This document shows positions 1 to 10,089 of a stretch of DNA of 64,000 nt, piece by piece. The first letter of the stretch is position 1. Every line of letters begins with the position of its first letter. The notes under the pieces are model-generated. The model saw nothing but the letters and a program-made list of their open reading frames with translations, searched no databases and was not told the DNA's origin. The position numbers and the translations under genes were made by a program. This DNA comes from Pseudomonas sp. TH41 (GTDB lineage: Bacteria > Pseudomonadota > Gammaproteobacteria > Pseudomonadales > Pseudomonadaceae). The DNA lies in the NCBI RefSeq assembly GCF_016650695.1, contig NZ_JAEKFH010000004.1, positions 186,001 through 250,000 of the forward strand. Direction: 5' to 3'.

Positions 1-1897
1 TGAGTTGCTGGATGTCGAGTTCCAGGCCTTCAGCGGCGGTGAACGCAAAGTCGTGAATCCAGAACTCGCGGCCGTTGTTGTGACGCAGGCGGTACGGGAA
101 CTCACCCAGCACGCGCAGGCCGAGGTTTTCCAGGATCGGCAGCACGTCGGACAACGCCAGCGGCGTATCGGCGTGATACAGCTTGCAGTGCAATTCGCGC
201 TGACCGGAAACCTGACCCAATGGCTGATAGAAGCTCATCACCAGTGGATTGGATTCTTTCAGGCTCAGCAGGTGCTGCATGTCGACCACAGCCGAATGCG
301 CGGCGAAACGCTCGCGGTAACCGGCCGGGAAGCCTTTCGGGAAGTCGGACAGCACGTTGGTGCCGTGGGCTTCGCCGAAGCTTTCGACCGTCAGGGCGGC
401 GTAATCGTCCTGCCAGCTGCGGCAGGCCTGTACCACTTCTTTTTCCAGCAGCAGCGGGTCGATGTCGAGACGGTTCTTCGGATCGACGCGCAGAATCAGC
501 TGCACGCGGGCCAGCACGGACTCGGAGAAGAAAGTCCAGAACTCGCAGTCCGAGGCTTTCAGGCGATCCATCAGCACTTGCTGGATCTTCTGGCGCACTT
601 CGGTCGAGTAGATGTCACGTGGCACGTAGGCCAGGCAGTAGCAGAAACGACCGTACGGGTCTTTACGCAGGAACACGCGAATCTTGTTGCGTTCCTGGAT
701 CTGCACGATCGACATCACGGTGTTGAACAGCTCGTCCACCGGGGTCTGGAACAGATCGTCCCGTGGCAACACTTCGACCACCTGCGCCAGTTCCTTGCCC
801 AGGTGAGCCTTGGCCTGGAAGCCGGAACGGCGTTCGATTTCTTCGACCTTGCGGCGGATGTACGGAATGACCCGCACGCTCTCGCCATACACCGACGAGG
901 TGTACAGGCCCATGAAACGGCATTCCTTGATGACGTTGCCGTCGGCGTCGATTTCACGGATCGACACGTAATCCGGGTAAGCCGGACGGTGTACGCGGCT
1001 CGGGTGCGCAGCCTTGGCGAACGACAGCAGAGTCGGTTCGCGCAGGTAGTTCACGGCGTAGTCTTCGATGCGCAGGTCGTCGTAGGTCAGGCCGGTGCGC
1101 AGCAGTTTGGTCAGGCCGAGGAACGAGTTCTGGTCGTAAACAATGTGGCCGCCGTCGGCTTCATTGCTAACCACGAACTCTTCATAGCCCAGGAACGTGA
1201 AGTGATTACCCACCAGCCATTCGAGGAAGCTTTTGATCTCGGCTTTTTCTTCGGCGTCGACAGCGAACGGGCTGTTGTCCAGACCGGTGAGGATTTCCTG
1301 GACCTTGGCTTTCATCGGCTCGAAATCGGCGACCGCCACGCGGACCTCACCGAGAACCTGCTCCAGCTCTCTGCTCAGCACGTTCATTTCGGCCGCGTTG
1401 GCGCAACGGTCGATTTCCAGGTACATCAACGACTCTTGCAGAACGTCGTCACCCTGGGTGCCTTTCGGCAGGATTTCCAGCAGCTCGCCCTTGCTGCCGC
1501 GGCGCACGCTCAGCACAGTGGTTTGCAGGGTATGAATGCTGTAGCCGCGACGGTTCAGCTCGGTACGTACCGAGTCCACCAGAAACGGCAGATCGTGGTG
1601 CAGCACTTCGACCGCGGTGTGGGTCGACTGCCAGCCGTGACGTTCGTAATCCGGGTTGTAGACGCGAACCTGTGGTTGCGCGTGATCGAAGCGCTCAAGC
1701 AGGCGCCACGCAGAAAGGGTACAGCCAGCGAGGTCGGACAGCCGACGCTGGGTCAGCTCGTCGAGGGAAATGATGCCGAAAAATTGTTCCGCGAACAGCG
1801 CCACTTGTGGCAGTGCCTGTTCACTGATGTGCTGCGCCAGTGCCGCTTGCAGTTGGTGCTGGAAGTCGGCTTTGCTGGCTGCGGTGAAGAACGCCAT
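1..1897 (-). CDS. gdhB: NAD-dependent glutamate dehydrogenase, N-terminal part (cut by window edge)
   Basis: The product oxidatively deaminates glutamate to 2-oxoglutarate and ammonium with NAD+, in the cytoplasm. The minus strand is open from the ATG at 1897 to base 1, giving about 632 residues of a family that usually has about 1600. The protein starts MAFFTAASKADFQ, and the order of conserved blocks (for example GCTLSAWRLLERFD and FLGYEEFVV) matches the large regulatory N-terminal region of this GDH class. The Rossmann and catalytic domains would lie left of the window. It is transcribed away from the moxR operon. A 640-codon frame open on the opposite strand is a high-GC shadow of this gene. 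Confidence 0.92.
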   Translation of the reverse strand, partial: MAFFTAASKADFQHQLQAALAQHISEQALPQVALFAEQFFGIISLDELTQRRLSDLAGCTLSAWRLLERFDHAQPQVRVYNPDYERHGWQSTHTAVEVLHHDLPFLVDSVRTELNRRGYSIHTLQTTVLSVRRGSKGELLEILPKGTQGDDVLQESLMYLEIDRCANAAEMNVLSRELEQVLGEVRVAVADFEPMKAKVQEILTGLDNSPFAVDAEEKAEIKSFLEWLVGNHFTFLGYEEFVVSNEADGGHIVYDQNSFLGLTKLLRTGLTYDDLRIEDYAVNYLREPTLLSFAKAAHPSRVHRPAYPDYVSIREIDADGNVIKECRFMGLYTSSVYGESVRVIPYIRRKVEEIERRSGFQAKAHLGKELAQVVEVLPRDDLFQTPVDELFNTVMSIVQIQERNKIRVFLRKDPYGRFCYCLAYVPRDIYSTEVRQKIQQVLMDRLKASDCEFWTFFSESVLARVQLILRVDPKNRLDIDPLLLEKEVVQACRSWQDDYAALTVESFGEAHGTNVLSDFPKGFPAGYRERFAAHSAVVDMQHLLSLKESNPLVMSFYQPLGQVSGQRELHCKLYHADTPLALSDVLPILENLGLRVLGEFPYRLRHNNGREFWIHDFAFTAAEGLELDIQQL

Positions 1898-2401
1898 CTG
1901 TGGTACTCCGCTTGGGCTTGTTATTGATGGAAGCGTCGCGTGCAAAACCCCTTTCGGGGCGATCCGTCACCCTGTTCCTGATTCTCGGGCAGAGGAAACA
2001 GGATGACAGGTGGGTGAAGCTGGACGAGACACTCGGGTCACATTCACCTTCCATGAATGGGCATCTGCAAAAACGACTCTGCGATCAATTGCACAATGTC
2101 TTTACAGGTATCCATTCGATGCGCAGCTTAACCAGTGCGGCAAGGCCCGTGCTTGCGGTGCTGCGACATATTCGGTCATCGGTACGCAGCTCAGGGCTTG
2201 TGCATCGAATAACACTAGCAGCCGCACGGAAAAATGGCGGTTTTCTGACCGGTTTTACGGCACATTCGTACCAAATATGACCAGTAACACTCCATGTGTT
2301 CGCGACACATCCTATGACACTCAGTCGAGCAGAAATTCCCGAGGACTGGCAAAATCGCCTTTTGTTGTGTTCACAACGCTCGCCGAGCCAGGATTTCCCC
2401 C
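1898..2401. other. Gene-free divergent promoter region with two short palindromes
   Basis: This region separates gdhB (leftward) from the small gene at 2402. I see no supportable ORF in it. It holds two short inverted repeats: ATGTGT-TCGCG-ACACAT at 2294-2310 and GTTGTG-TT-CACAAC at 2364-2377. The second ends about 25 bases before the ATG at 2402. They could be operator sites, but nothing identifies the protein that would bind. A short CCCC-TTT-CGGGG hairpin lies just upstream of gdhB. Confidence 0.4.
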
Positions 2402-2755
2402 ATGCAAATGACTACCGCCCTCTTGATCGTCAACCCGTGCGACGACGAAGAAGACAACATGGCCATGCTCGCCTGCCACAGCGAGCAGGGCGAGATGTTC
2501 CTGATGACCCGCTACCCGGACGAAGACGAACTGGAAATCACCCTCGATGGCGAGCCTTCGACCCTCGATGGCGTGAAAGTCACCCTCAGCCCTACCCGCC
2601 TGCTGATCGAAATCGCCGCGGCGGATGCCGATGCGCTGAATGGCGATGATTCGCTGGAGATTACGCACAGCACCGATGCGAGTGATTTGGCGGAAGTGGA
2701 AGAAACGCTGCAGAACATTCTTAAAGGGACTGGCACTTATATCAGCGAGCTCTGA
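2402..2755 (+). CDS. Conserved hypothetical acidic small protein
   Basis: A 117-residue, strongly acidic protein with no signal peptide or membrane segment, starting MQMTTALLIVNP. The ATG at 2402 is used here, but the ATG at 2408 is equally possible. It contains acidic runs (CDDEEDN, DEDELE) and ends TGTYISEL. No domain is recognised. A gene of this size lies between gdhB and moxR in P. aeruginosa as I remember the order (around PA3069), which supports a real, conserved gene. A REPIN follows the stop, so it is probably monocistronic and separate from the moxR operon. Confidence 0.75.
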   Translation: MQMTTALLIVNPCDDEEDNMAMLACHSEQGEMFLMTRYPDEDELEITLDGEPSTLDGVKVTLSPTRLLIEIAAADADALNGDDSLEITHSTDASDLAEVEETLQNILKGTGTYISEL

Positions 2756-2776
2756 ATTTCAGCGCCGGTGCCGGCC

Positions 2777-2876
2777 TCATCGCGAGCAAGCTCGCTCCCA
2801 CAGGGGACCTGCTGCGGATACAAATTTCGCTTCCAGCACAGATCCATTGTGGGAGCGAGCTTGCTCGCGATGAGGC
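2777..2876. repeat. REPIN, family A (head-to-head REP pair)
   Basis: Two inverted copies of the REP whose core is GGAGCGAGCTTGCTCGCGAT lie at 2777-2804 and 2848-2876, separated by about 43 bases. It sits between the small gene ending at 2755 and moxR. Confidence 0.9.
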
Positions 2877-3051
2877 CCGAGAGCTCTCCGCCGTTCCCCC
2901 TGCCTACACATTTCAAACAATTTCACCCACCAATTCCCACACTTTGCACAAAATGCCGTTAGTCGCCGCACCCCGCGATGCATTAAAGTAACGCCCCCAA
3001 CCCTGGCGTTATTCGAACGTCTTCGGTCACCCTTTCCAGGAACAGTCATCG

Positions 3052-4011
<960 letters not shown>

Positions 4012-4016
4012 CCCCG

Positions 4017-4961
4017 ATGAACGCCATTCTGCCACCCGAACCGGGCATCCGTGTCAGCCTCGCCGAGCTGATCGAGATGCGCCATCGCGTGCGTGAAGTG
4101 CAATTGTTCTCCACGCCGAGCCAGCGCAGCCCGCTGATCGGCCTGCACCACTCCAAATTGCGCGGGCGCGGGGTGGACTTCGATCAGGTACGGGTCTATC
4201 AGGCCGGCGATGACGTGCGAAGCATCGATTGGCGCGTCACCGCCCGGACCCAGGAACCCCACACCAAGCTGTTCCATGAAGAGCGTGAGCGGCCGATTTT
4301 CATCATGGTCGAGCAAAGTCGTCGGCTGTTTTTCGGTTCAGGACTGATGTTCAAATCGGTGCTCGCCGCCCAGGCCGCGAGCCTGATTGGCTGGGCCGCG
4401 CTCGGCCATAACGATCGGGTCGGCGGACTGGTGTTCGGCGACAACGAGCACTACGAGATCAAACCCCGCCGCAGTAAACAAAGCCTGCTGCAATTGCTCA
4501 ACCGTCTGGTGCGGGTCAATCAGTCGTTGCACACCGAAAGCGAAACGGACCGCGACGCCTTCGGCATTGCCCTGCGGCGCGCCCGGGAAGTACTGCGCCC
4601 CGGCAGCCTGGCGATCGTGATCTGCGACGAGCGCGCCTTGAGCGAGGGCGCCGAGCAGCAGTTGAGCCTGTTGTCGCGCCATTGCGACCTGTTGCTGCTG
4701 CCGGTGTCCGATCCGCTGGACCACGCCCTCCCTGCCGCCGGCCTGCTGCGCTTTGCCGAACGCGGTGCGCAACTGGAACTCGACACGTTGAATTTCGACC
4801 TGCGCCAGACGTACCGCGCCCAGGCCGAAGCGCGCATCGCCCGCTGGGAACTGCTCGCACAGAAGCTGCGTGTATTGCTGATGCCGTTGAGCACCCAGAG
4901 CGAAATGGTTGAGCAATTGCGCGAATACCTGAACCCACAGAAGCCGGGGAAAGGTCGATGA
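4017..4961 (+). CDS. DUF58 domain protein of the MoxR operon
   Basis: A 314-residue cytoplasmic protein with the DUF58 hallmark VRVYQAGDDVRSIDWRVTAR (residues 58-77). The remainder has a vWA-like fold, with IIMVEQSRRLFFG in the place where a MIDAS would start. I chose the ATG at 4017, 5 bases after the moxR stop. A TTG at 4008 overlaps that stop and would add three residues. It overlaps the next gene by 4 bases. DUF58 proteins always travel with MoxR ATPases and are thought to work with them, but the biochemical role is not known. Confidence 0.87.
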   Translation: MNAILPPEPGIRVSLAELIEMRHRVREVQLFSTPSQRSPLIGLHHSKLRGRGVDFDQVRVYQAGDDVRSIDWRVTARTQEPHTKLFHEERERPIFIMVEQSRRLFFGSGLMFKSVLAAQAASLIGWAALGHNDRVGGLVFGDNEHYEIKPRRSKQSLLQLLNRLVRVNQSLHTESETDRDAFGIALRRAREVLRPGSLAIVICDERALSEGAEQQLSLLSRHCDLLLLPVSDPLDHALPAAGLLRFAERGAQLELDTLNFDLRQTYRAQAEARIARWELLAQKLRVLLMPLSTQSEMVEQLREYLNPQKPGKGR

Positions 4962-5452
4962 GCAGTCTCGATCAACTGCAACCCCTGATCTCCCCGCCGC
5001 CGATTGACTTCTGGCCTCCGGCGCCGGGTTGGTGGCTATTACTGTTGTTGCTGCCGCTGATCGGTTTTGGCCTGTGGAAGGCACGGCGCTTCATTCCGGA
5101 CAAGCGTCCGGTGGTGCGTGCCGAACAACCGCTGGACCCGGTGCGCGTTGCCGCGCTGGCTGAACTGGCGCGCATGCCCAAACCCTACGACGGCGCCCCG
5201 GCCGGCGCCTGGTTGCAGCAACTCAACGGTTTGCTCAAGCGCTTGTGCCGTAACCATTACCCCTATAGCCAGAGCCATACTCTCAACGGCCGCAAATGGC
5301 TGGCGTTCCTCGATAACCGTTGCCCGGCCGCCGGCCTGACCCGCTGGATGGTGCTGGTGGAAGGCGCCTACAAACCCGAATGCAAACTCGACGACAAAGC
5401 CATCGCCGGCCTGACCCAAGCCGTCGACACCTGGATTCGCAAACATGTTTGA
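4958..5452 (+). CDS. DUF4381 single-pass membrane protein
   Basis: A 164-residue protein with one strong membrane segment near residues 22-45 (PGWWLLLLLLPLIGFGLWKA) after a proline-rich N terminus, then a soluble tail of about 115 residues. This is the DUF4381 pattern found between DUF58 and the vWA genes in MoxR/Bat operons. It overlaps DUF58 by 4 bases (ATGA) and batA by 8 bases, so translation is very likely coupled. It probably anchors or scaffolds the complex at the inner membrane; this is inferred from position only. Confidence 0.82.
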   Translation: MSSLDQLQPLISPPPIDFWPPAPGWWLLLLLLPLIGFGLWKARRFIPDKRPVVRAEQPLDPVRVAALAELARMPKPYDGAPAGAWLQQLNGLLKRLCRNHYPYSQSHTLNGRKWLAFLDNRCPAAGLTRWMVLVEGAYKPECKLDDKAIAGLTQAVDTWIRKHV

Positions 5453-6524
5453 GTTCGCCTGGCCGTGGATCTTCGCCCTGTTGCCACTGCCGTGGCTGAT
5501 GCGCGTGGTGCTGCCGGTTGCCGACAGCGGCGAGCCTGCGCTCAAAGTCAGTTTTCTCAGCGACCTCGAAGGCCTCGCCCGGCGCCGCGCCCGTGCCAAC
5601 CTGCCGGCCTGGCGCCAGCAAGCACCGTTCATCCTGCTGTGGCTGTTGCTACTGATCGGCGCCGCGCGTCCGCAATGGCTTGGCGAACCGCTGCCGATTG
5701 CTGCCAGTGGCCGCGACCTGCTGGTGGCGGTTGATGTCTCCGGCTCCATGGATTTCCCCGACATGCAGTGGCAGGACGAGGACGTCAGCCGCCTATCGCT
5801 GGTCCAGCATTTGCTCGGTGACTTTCTCGAAAGCCGCGAAGGTGATCGGGTCGGCCTGATCCTGTTCGGCAGCCAGGCTTACCTGCAAGCGCCGCTGACC
5901 TTCGACCGCCACACCGTGCGCGTCTGGCTCGACGAAGCGCGGATCGGCATCGCCGGCAAAAACACCGCCATCGGCGATGCCATCGGCCTCGCGCTTAAAC
6001 GCCTGCGCCTGCGTCCGGACCAGAGCCGCGTGTTGATTCTGGTCACAGACGGTGCCAACAACAGCGGCGAAATCGACCCGCTCACGGCAGCGCGGCTGGC
6101 GGCTAAAGAAGGCGTGAAAATCTATCCGATCGGCATCGGCGCCGATCCGGAGCAAAGTGGCACGTTGGGTTCCCTCGGGGTCAATCCAAGCCTGGACCTC
6201 GACGAGCCCTCCTTGAAAGCCATTGCCGAAGCCACGGGCGGCCAGTATTTCCGCGCCCGCGATGGCAAAGAGCTACAAACCATCAAGGACACCCTCGACA
6301 AACTGGAGCCGGTGACCCAGCAACCGACTCAGGCCCGCCCGGCCCAGGCGTTGTATCACTGGCCCCTGGCGATGGCACTGCTGCTGAGCATGCTGCTGGT
6401 GGTTCGGGAGCGCTGGCCGGACAACCCGTTGCAGCGGTTGTTTACCAAGGAGCTGTTTCTGCAAACGCAATTGCCCGACTGGCGCCAGCGGCTTAAACGC
6501 CTGCGTCTGCGGAGGCGCCGATGA
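5445..6524 (+). CDS. batA: Membrane vWA-domain protein, BatA-like
   Basis: A 359-residue inner-membrane protein: a hydrophobic N terminus, a membrane segment near 61-75, a vWA domain from about residue 90, and a last membrane helix near 304-322 (WPLAMALLLSMLLVV), ending in an Arg-rich tail. The metal-binding MIDAS is intact: DVSGS at residues 97-101, with later T and D ligands visible in LVTDGANN. It probably forms a metal-dependent complex with BatB and BatD under MoxR control, as in other Bat clusters. It overlaps batB by 4 bases. Confidence 0.87.
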   Translation: MFEFAWPWIFALLPLPWLMRVVLPVADSGEPALKVSFLSDLEGLARRRARANLPAWRQQAPFILLWLLLLIGAARPQWLGEPLPIAASGRDLLVAVDVSGSMDFPDMQWQDEDVSRLSLVQHLLGDFLESREGDRVGLILFGSQAYLQAPLTFDRHTVRVWLDEARIGIAGKNTAIGDAIGLALKRLRLRPDQSRVLILVTDGANNSGEIDPLTAARLAAKEGVKIYPIGIGADPEQSGTLGSLGVNPSLDLDEPSLKAIAEATGGQYFRARDGKELQTIKDTLDKLEPVTQQPTQARPAQALYHWPLAMALLLSMLLVVRERWPDNPLQRLFTKELFLQTQLPDWRQRLKRLRLRRRR

Positions 6525-8260
6525 GTGCGCTATGGCCGTACTGGTTCCGCCCCTGGTGGCTGTTGTTGTTGCCGTTGCTCGGCTGGTTGCTGTGGCAACT
6601 CTGGCATCGGCAGAAACGTGCCGGGCGCTGGCAGATGATTCTGCCGCCCGCCTTTCACGCCGCGCTGCTCAGCGGTGGCAACGGTCGCGACAGCAAGTTG
6701 CCGTGGGTTGTGCTGGGCCTGGCCTGGGTGCTCACGGTCCTGGCGCTGCTGGGCCCCAGTTGGGAACGTGTCGAGCAAACCAGCCAGAAACCGGCTGATC
6801 CGCTGGTGGTGATCCTTGAACTGACCCCGGAAATGCTCGCCACCGACGTAGCACCCAACCGACTGGAACAGGCCCGGCGCAAACTGTTTGACCTGCTGCA
6901 AAACCGCAGCGACGCCCAGACCGCGATCGTCGTCTATGCCGGCAGTGCCCACACGCTGGTGCCGCTGTCGGATGACCTGTCCACCAGCCATAACCTGCTG
7001 GATGCGCTCAAGCCTTCGCTGATGCCCGAGGCCGGCCATCGCGCTGATCTGGCGGTGATCAAGGCGCTGGCGTTGCTCAATCAAGGTGCCCTCGGCGACG
7101 GCCGGATCTTGCTGATCGGTTCCACCTTGACCGAGCAAGAGCGCCAAGGCATTCGCCGGGCAATGGACGGCAAGTCGACGCAATTCCTCATGCTCGGGAT
7201 CGGCACCGCCGAAGGCGCGCCGATTACCCGGGAGGACGGGAGTTTCCTCAAGGACGATCAGGGTGCGATTCTGGTTCCGCATCTGGACGAGCCCAGCCTG
7301 AGGGCCTTTGCCAATGCACTGGATGGGCGCTATCACCACGCGCGCCTGGATGACGCCGACCTGCGCGCCCTCGGCCTTCTCGACGGTCCACGCTCGCTGC
7401 GCAACGACGGCCAGACCCTGCGCCTCGACACCTGGGCCGATCAGGGTTATTGGCTGCTGTTGCCGTTGTTGCTGCTGGCAGCCTGCGCCGGTCGTCGCGG
7501 CTGGTTGTTCTGCCTGCCGCTGCTGTTTCTAGTGCCACAGCCGAGCTACGCTTTCGACTTCGAAGACTTGTGGTTGCGCCCCGACCAACGAGGGCAGCAT
7601 TTGCTCAAGCAAGAACGCCCGGCCGAAGCTGCGCAACATTTTGAAGACCGGCAATGGCAAGGCGTGGCGCTCTATGAGGCTGGCGACTACAGTGCTGCCG
7701 CCCAGCGGTTCGCCGAAGGCAACGACGCCCACGCCCACTACAATCGTGGCAATGCCCTGGCCAAAAGCGGAGAGCTGGAAGCCGCGCTGGATGCGTACGA
7801 ACAGGCGCTGGAGCTGCAACCGGATTTGCGTCCGGCGCAGACCAACAAGGCGCTGGTGGAAAACCTGATCAAACAGAAAGCCACTGCGCCAACCGCTGAA
7901 CCGGACAAAAACGCCAGCAGCGACAGCGAGACCATCACGCAGGAGCCACCCCCAGGCGCGGCCACGCAACCGACGAACAGCGGCGAACCGAAAACCGATG
8001 CGCAGCAGACTTCAGCCGACGCCGAACAGTCGTCGACGAGGCCACCGAAAGCCGGCACCAATGAAGTCCCTGGCAGCGAGTTGGGGGATGAACAAAGCAC
8101 CAGGCCGCCCATGCGCCCAGCCAACGCCACAATCGATGGCGAACAACGCCAGGCGCTGGAGCAGTGGTTGCGCAAGATCCCGGATGATCCGGGTGAATTG
8201 CTCAGGCGCAAATTTTGGTACGAACAGCAACAACATCAGGATCAGGGAAAAACTCGATGA
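6521..8260 (+). CDS. batB: Membrane vWA-TPR protein, BatB/BatC-like fusion
   Basis: A 579-residue protein in four parts: two N-terminal membrane helices (about 11-28 and 61-78), a vWA-like domain (about 92-290), hydrophobic helices near 309-345, and a TPR segment (AHYNRGNALAKSGELEAA) followed by a long, low-complexity tail rich in Thr, Pro, Glu and Gln. This is BatB fused to a BatC-like TPR. The MIDAS is degenerate: at residues 100-104, where DxSxS is expected, the sequence is ELTPE. The domain may therefore bind partners without metal. It overlaps both neighbours by 4 bases. Confidence 0.85.
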   Translation: MSALWPYWFRPWWLLLLPLLGWLLWQLWHRQKRAGRWQMILPPAFHAALLSGGNGRDSKLPWVVLGLAWVLTVLALLGPSWERVEQTSQKPADPLVVILELTPEMLATDVAPNRLEQARRKLFDLLQNRSDAQTAIVVYAGSAHTLVPLSDDLSTSHNLLDALKPSLMPEAGHRADLAVIKALALLNQGALGDGRILLIGSTLTEQERQGIRRAMDGKSTQFLMLGIGTAEGAPITREDGSFLKDDQGAILVPHLDEPSLRAFANALDGRYHHARLDDADLRALGLLDGPRSLRNDGQTLRLDTWADQGYWLLLPLLLLAACAGRRGWLFCLPLLFLVPQPSYAFDFEDLWLRPDQRGQHLLKQERPAEAAQHFEDRQWQGVALYEAGDYSAAAQRFAEGNDAHAHYNRGNALAKSGELEAALDAYEQALELQPDLRPAQTNKALVENLIKQKATAPTAEPDKNASSDSETITQEPPPGAATQPTNSGEPKTDAQQTSADAEQSSTRPPKAGTNEVPGSELGDEQSTRPPMRPANATIDGEQRQALEQWLRKIPDDPGELLRRKFWYEQQQHQDQGKTR

Positions 8261-9909
8261 CCCGCTTCACCGCTTTCTCGCTCGCGCTGCTGCCCGCCTT
8301 GCTGCTCTGCACCGTTCAGGCCCAGGCAGCCGGGCTGGTCGCCAGTGTGGATCGCAGTCGCCTGAACTCCGGCGAGACCGTCGAACTGACCCTGGAATCC
8401 ACCGACGTAACGCTATTTGGCAAACCGGACCTGACACCGCTGGAGCCTCAGTTCGAAGTCCGCGGCACCCGCCAGGTCAACCAGTTGAATACCCTAAACG
8501 GCGACAATCAGGCCACCACCCGCTGGATCATCACCCTGCTGCCTCGACAAAACGGCAGCGTGGTAATTCCGTCACTGCAACTGGGTGACGTGCAGAGCCA
8601 GCCCATCACGGTGCAAGTGGTCGAGAGCGAAACCCAGGACACCGCGAATACGCTGGCCCCGGTGTTCATCGACGCCAGCCTCGATCAAAACAGCGTGTAT
8701 GTGCAGGCCCAGGCGGTTCTGACCTTGCGCATCTACCATTCGGTGTCGCTGTACGACGACAGCAGCCTCCCCCCTCTGCAGATTCCCGATGTGCGCATCG
8801 AACAATTGGGTGAATCGCGGACCTACGAGAAAACCATTAATGGCCTGCGCCATGGCGTGATCGAAATGCGCTATGCGATCTATCCGCAGCACAGTGGCGT
8901 ATTGATCATTCCGGCGCAGATCTTCAATGCGGCATTGGTCGATGCACAGCCCGCCCAGGACGCCGCCACCCAAGCGCCGAAATCCGGCAAACTGATGCGC
9001 GTCAGTTCTTCCGAGATCCTGCTGACGGTCAAGGCCAAGCCCGCCAGTTACCCGGCTGACGCGCCATGGTTACCCGCGCGCAGCCTCAGCCTGAGCGAAA
9101 GCTGGAATCCTGAACCGGACCACGCTCAAGTGGGCGATTCGCTGACCCGCAGCCTGACCGTAAAAGCCGAAGGCCTGGCCAGTTCACAACTGCCCCCGCT
9201 GCCCGCCACCGACGTTAACGGCCTGCGGCGCTATCCGGATCAACCCGTGCTGGCCAATCAAAACGGCGAGCGCGGCTTGATCGGCAGTCGCGAAGAACGC
9301 GAAGCCCTGGTGCCGACGCGAGGCGGCTCAATCGAGTTGCCCGCGGTGGACGTGGTGTGGTGGAACACCTTCGAAGATCATCTGGAACACAGCAACCTGC
9401 CAGCCCAGTCTCTGGACGTCGCGAACAACCCGAGCCTGGCGGCCGATACCCCGGCCGGTATACCACAAGTCAGTTTTGCTGCCGACAGTGAAACCCTTTG
9501 GCGGTGGAAACTCAGCACCCTGATTCTGGCCTGCACCACCCTGCTCGGCTTCGGCCTCTGGTGGCGCGCACGCTGGCAACCGGCGATCCTGCGCGCCGCG
9601 CAAACCGGCCCGAGCCCACGCACCGTGCTCGACGACCTCAAGCGCGCCTGCCAGGCCAACGACTCCCACGCCACCCGCCAGGCCCTCGACGCCTGGGCCC
9701 GACAACAACCGGAAACCCTGGCCGACATGGCCGCACGCTTCGTGCCGCTGTCCGACGCGCTCGACGGTTTGAACGGCGCCCTGTACAGCGAAACCGGCCA
9801 GCACTGGCAAGGTGAAGACCTGTGGCGCGCGATCAAGTCAATCCCGATTGCCGAGCGGGTTCAGGACCCGGTGGGTGACAGTGGGTTGCCGCCGCTTTAT
9901 CCCAAATAA
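8257..9909 (+). CDS. batD: BatD-family periplasmic membrane-anchored protein
   Basis: A 550-residue protein with a clear signal peptide ending AQAQA-AG near residue 24. A long periplasmic part made of beta-rich immunoglobulin-like segments follows, then one membrane helix near residue 417-435 (LILACTTLLGFGLW) and a cytoplasmic tail of about 110 residues. This is the BatD/oxygen-tolerance architecture. I chose the ATG at 8257, which overlaps the batB stop by 4 bases, over an upstream in-frame start at 8215. It is the last gene of the MoxR operon, and a REPIN follows the stop. Confidence 0.86.
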   Translation: MTRFTAFSLALLPALLLCTVQAQAAGLVASVDRSRLNSGETVELTLESTDVTLFGKPDLTPLEPQFEVRGTRQVNQLNTLNGDNQATTRWIITLLPRQNGSVVIPSLQLGDVQSQPITVQVVESETQDTANTLAPVFIDASLDQNSVYVQAQAVLTLRIYHSVSLYDDSSLPPLQIPDVRIEQLGESRTYEKTINGLRHGVIEMRYAIYPQHSGVLIIPAQIFNAALVDAQPAQDAATQAPKSGKLMRVSSSEILLTVKAKPASYPADAPWLPARSLSLSESWNPEPDHAQVGDSLTRSLTVKAEGLASSQLPPLPATDVNGLRRYPDQPVLANQNGERGLIGSREEREALVPTRGGSIELPAVDVVWWNTFEDHLEHSNLPAQSLDVANNPSLAADTPAGIPQVSFAADSETLWRWKLSTLILACTTLLGFGLWWRARWQPAILRAAQTGPSPRTVLDDLKRACQANDSHATRQALDAWARQQPETLADMAARFVPLSDALDGLNGALYSETGQHWQGEDLWRAIKSIPIAERVQDPVGDSGLPPLYPK

Positions 9910-9916
9910 GACCAAC

Positions 9917-9990
9917 AGATCGCAGCCTTCGGCAGCTCCTCCAGGTGTACGCCATTCCCATGTAGGAGCTGCCGCAGGCTGCGATCTTTT
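9917..9990. repeat. REPIN, family B
   Basis: An inverted pair of family B REPs with cores at about 9918-9945 and 9961-9990, the second carrying GCA rather than GAA in the hairpin loop. It lies between batD and sbcD. Confidence 0.88.
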
Positions 9991-10089
9991 CGCTTTTCGG
10001 TATTCCCGACCTTTTGCCGGTAAACTCTCCCCCCTTTAGCCGCCTTCATTTTCCACGCGGCAATTACCTTATTTCCTACGGAGTTTGCC

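Noticed and set aside
5..1927. A 640-codon open frame on the plus strand
   Set aside because: It is exactly antisense to the conserved gdhB reading frame. Its protein has no recognisable motif, and long antisense frames are common in high-GC coding DNA.
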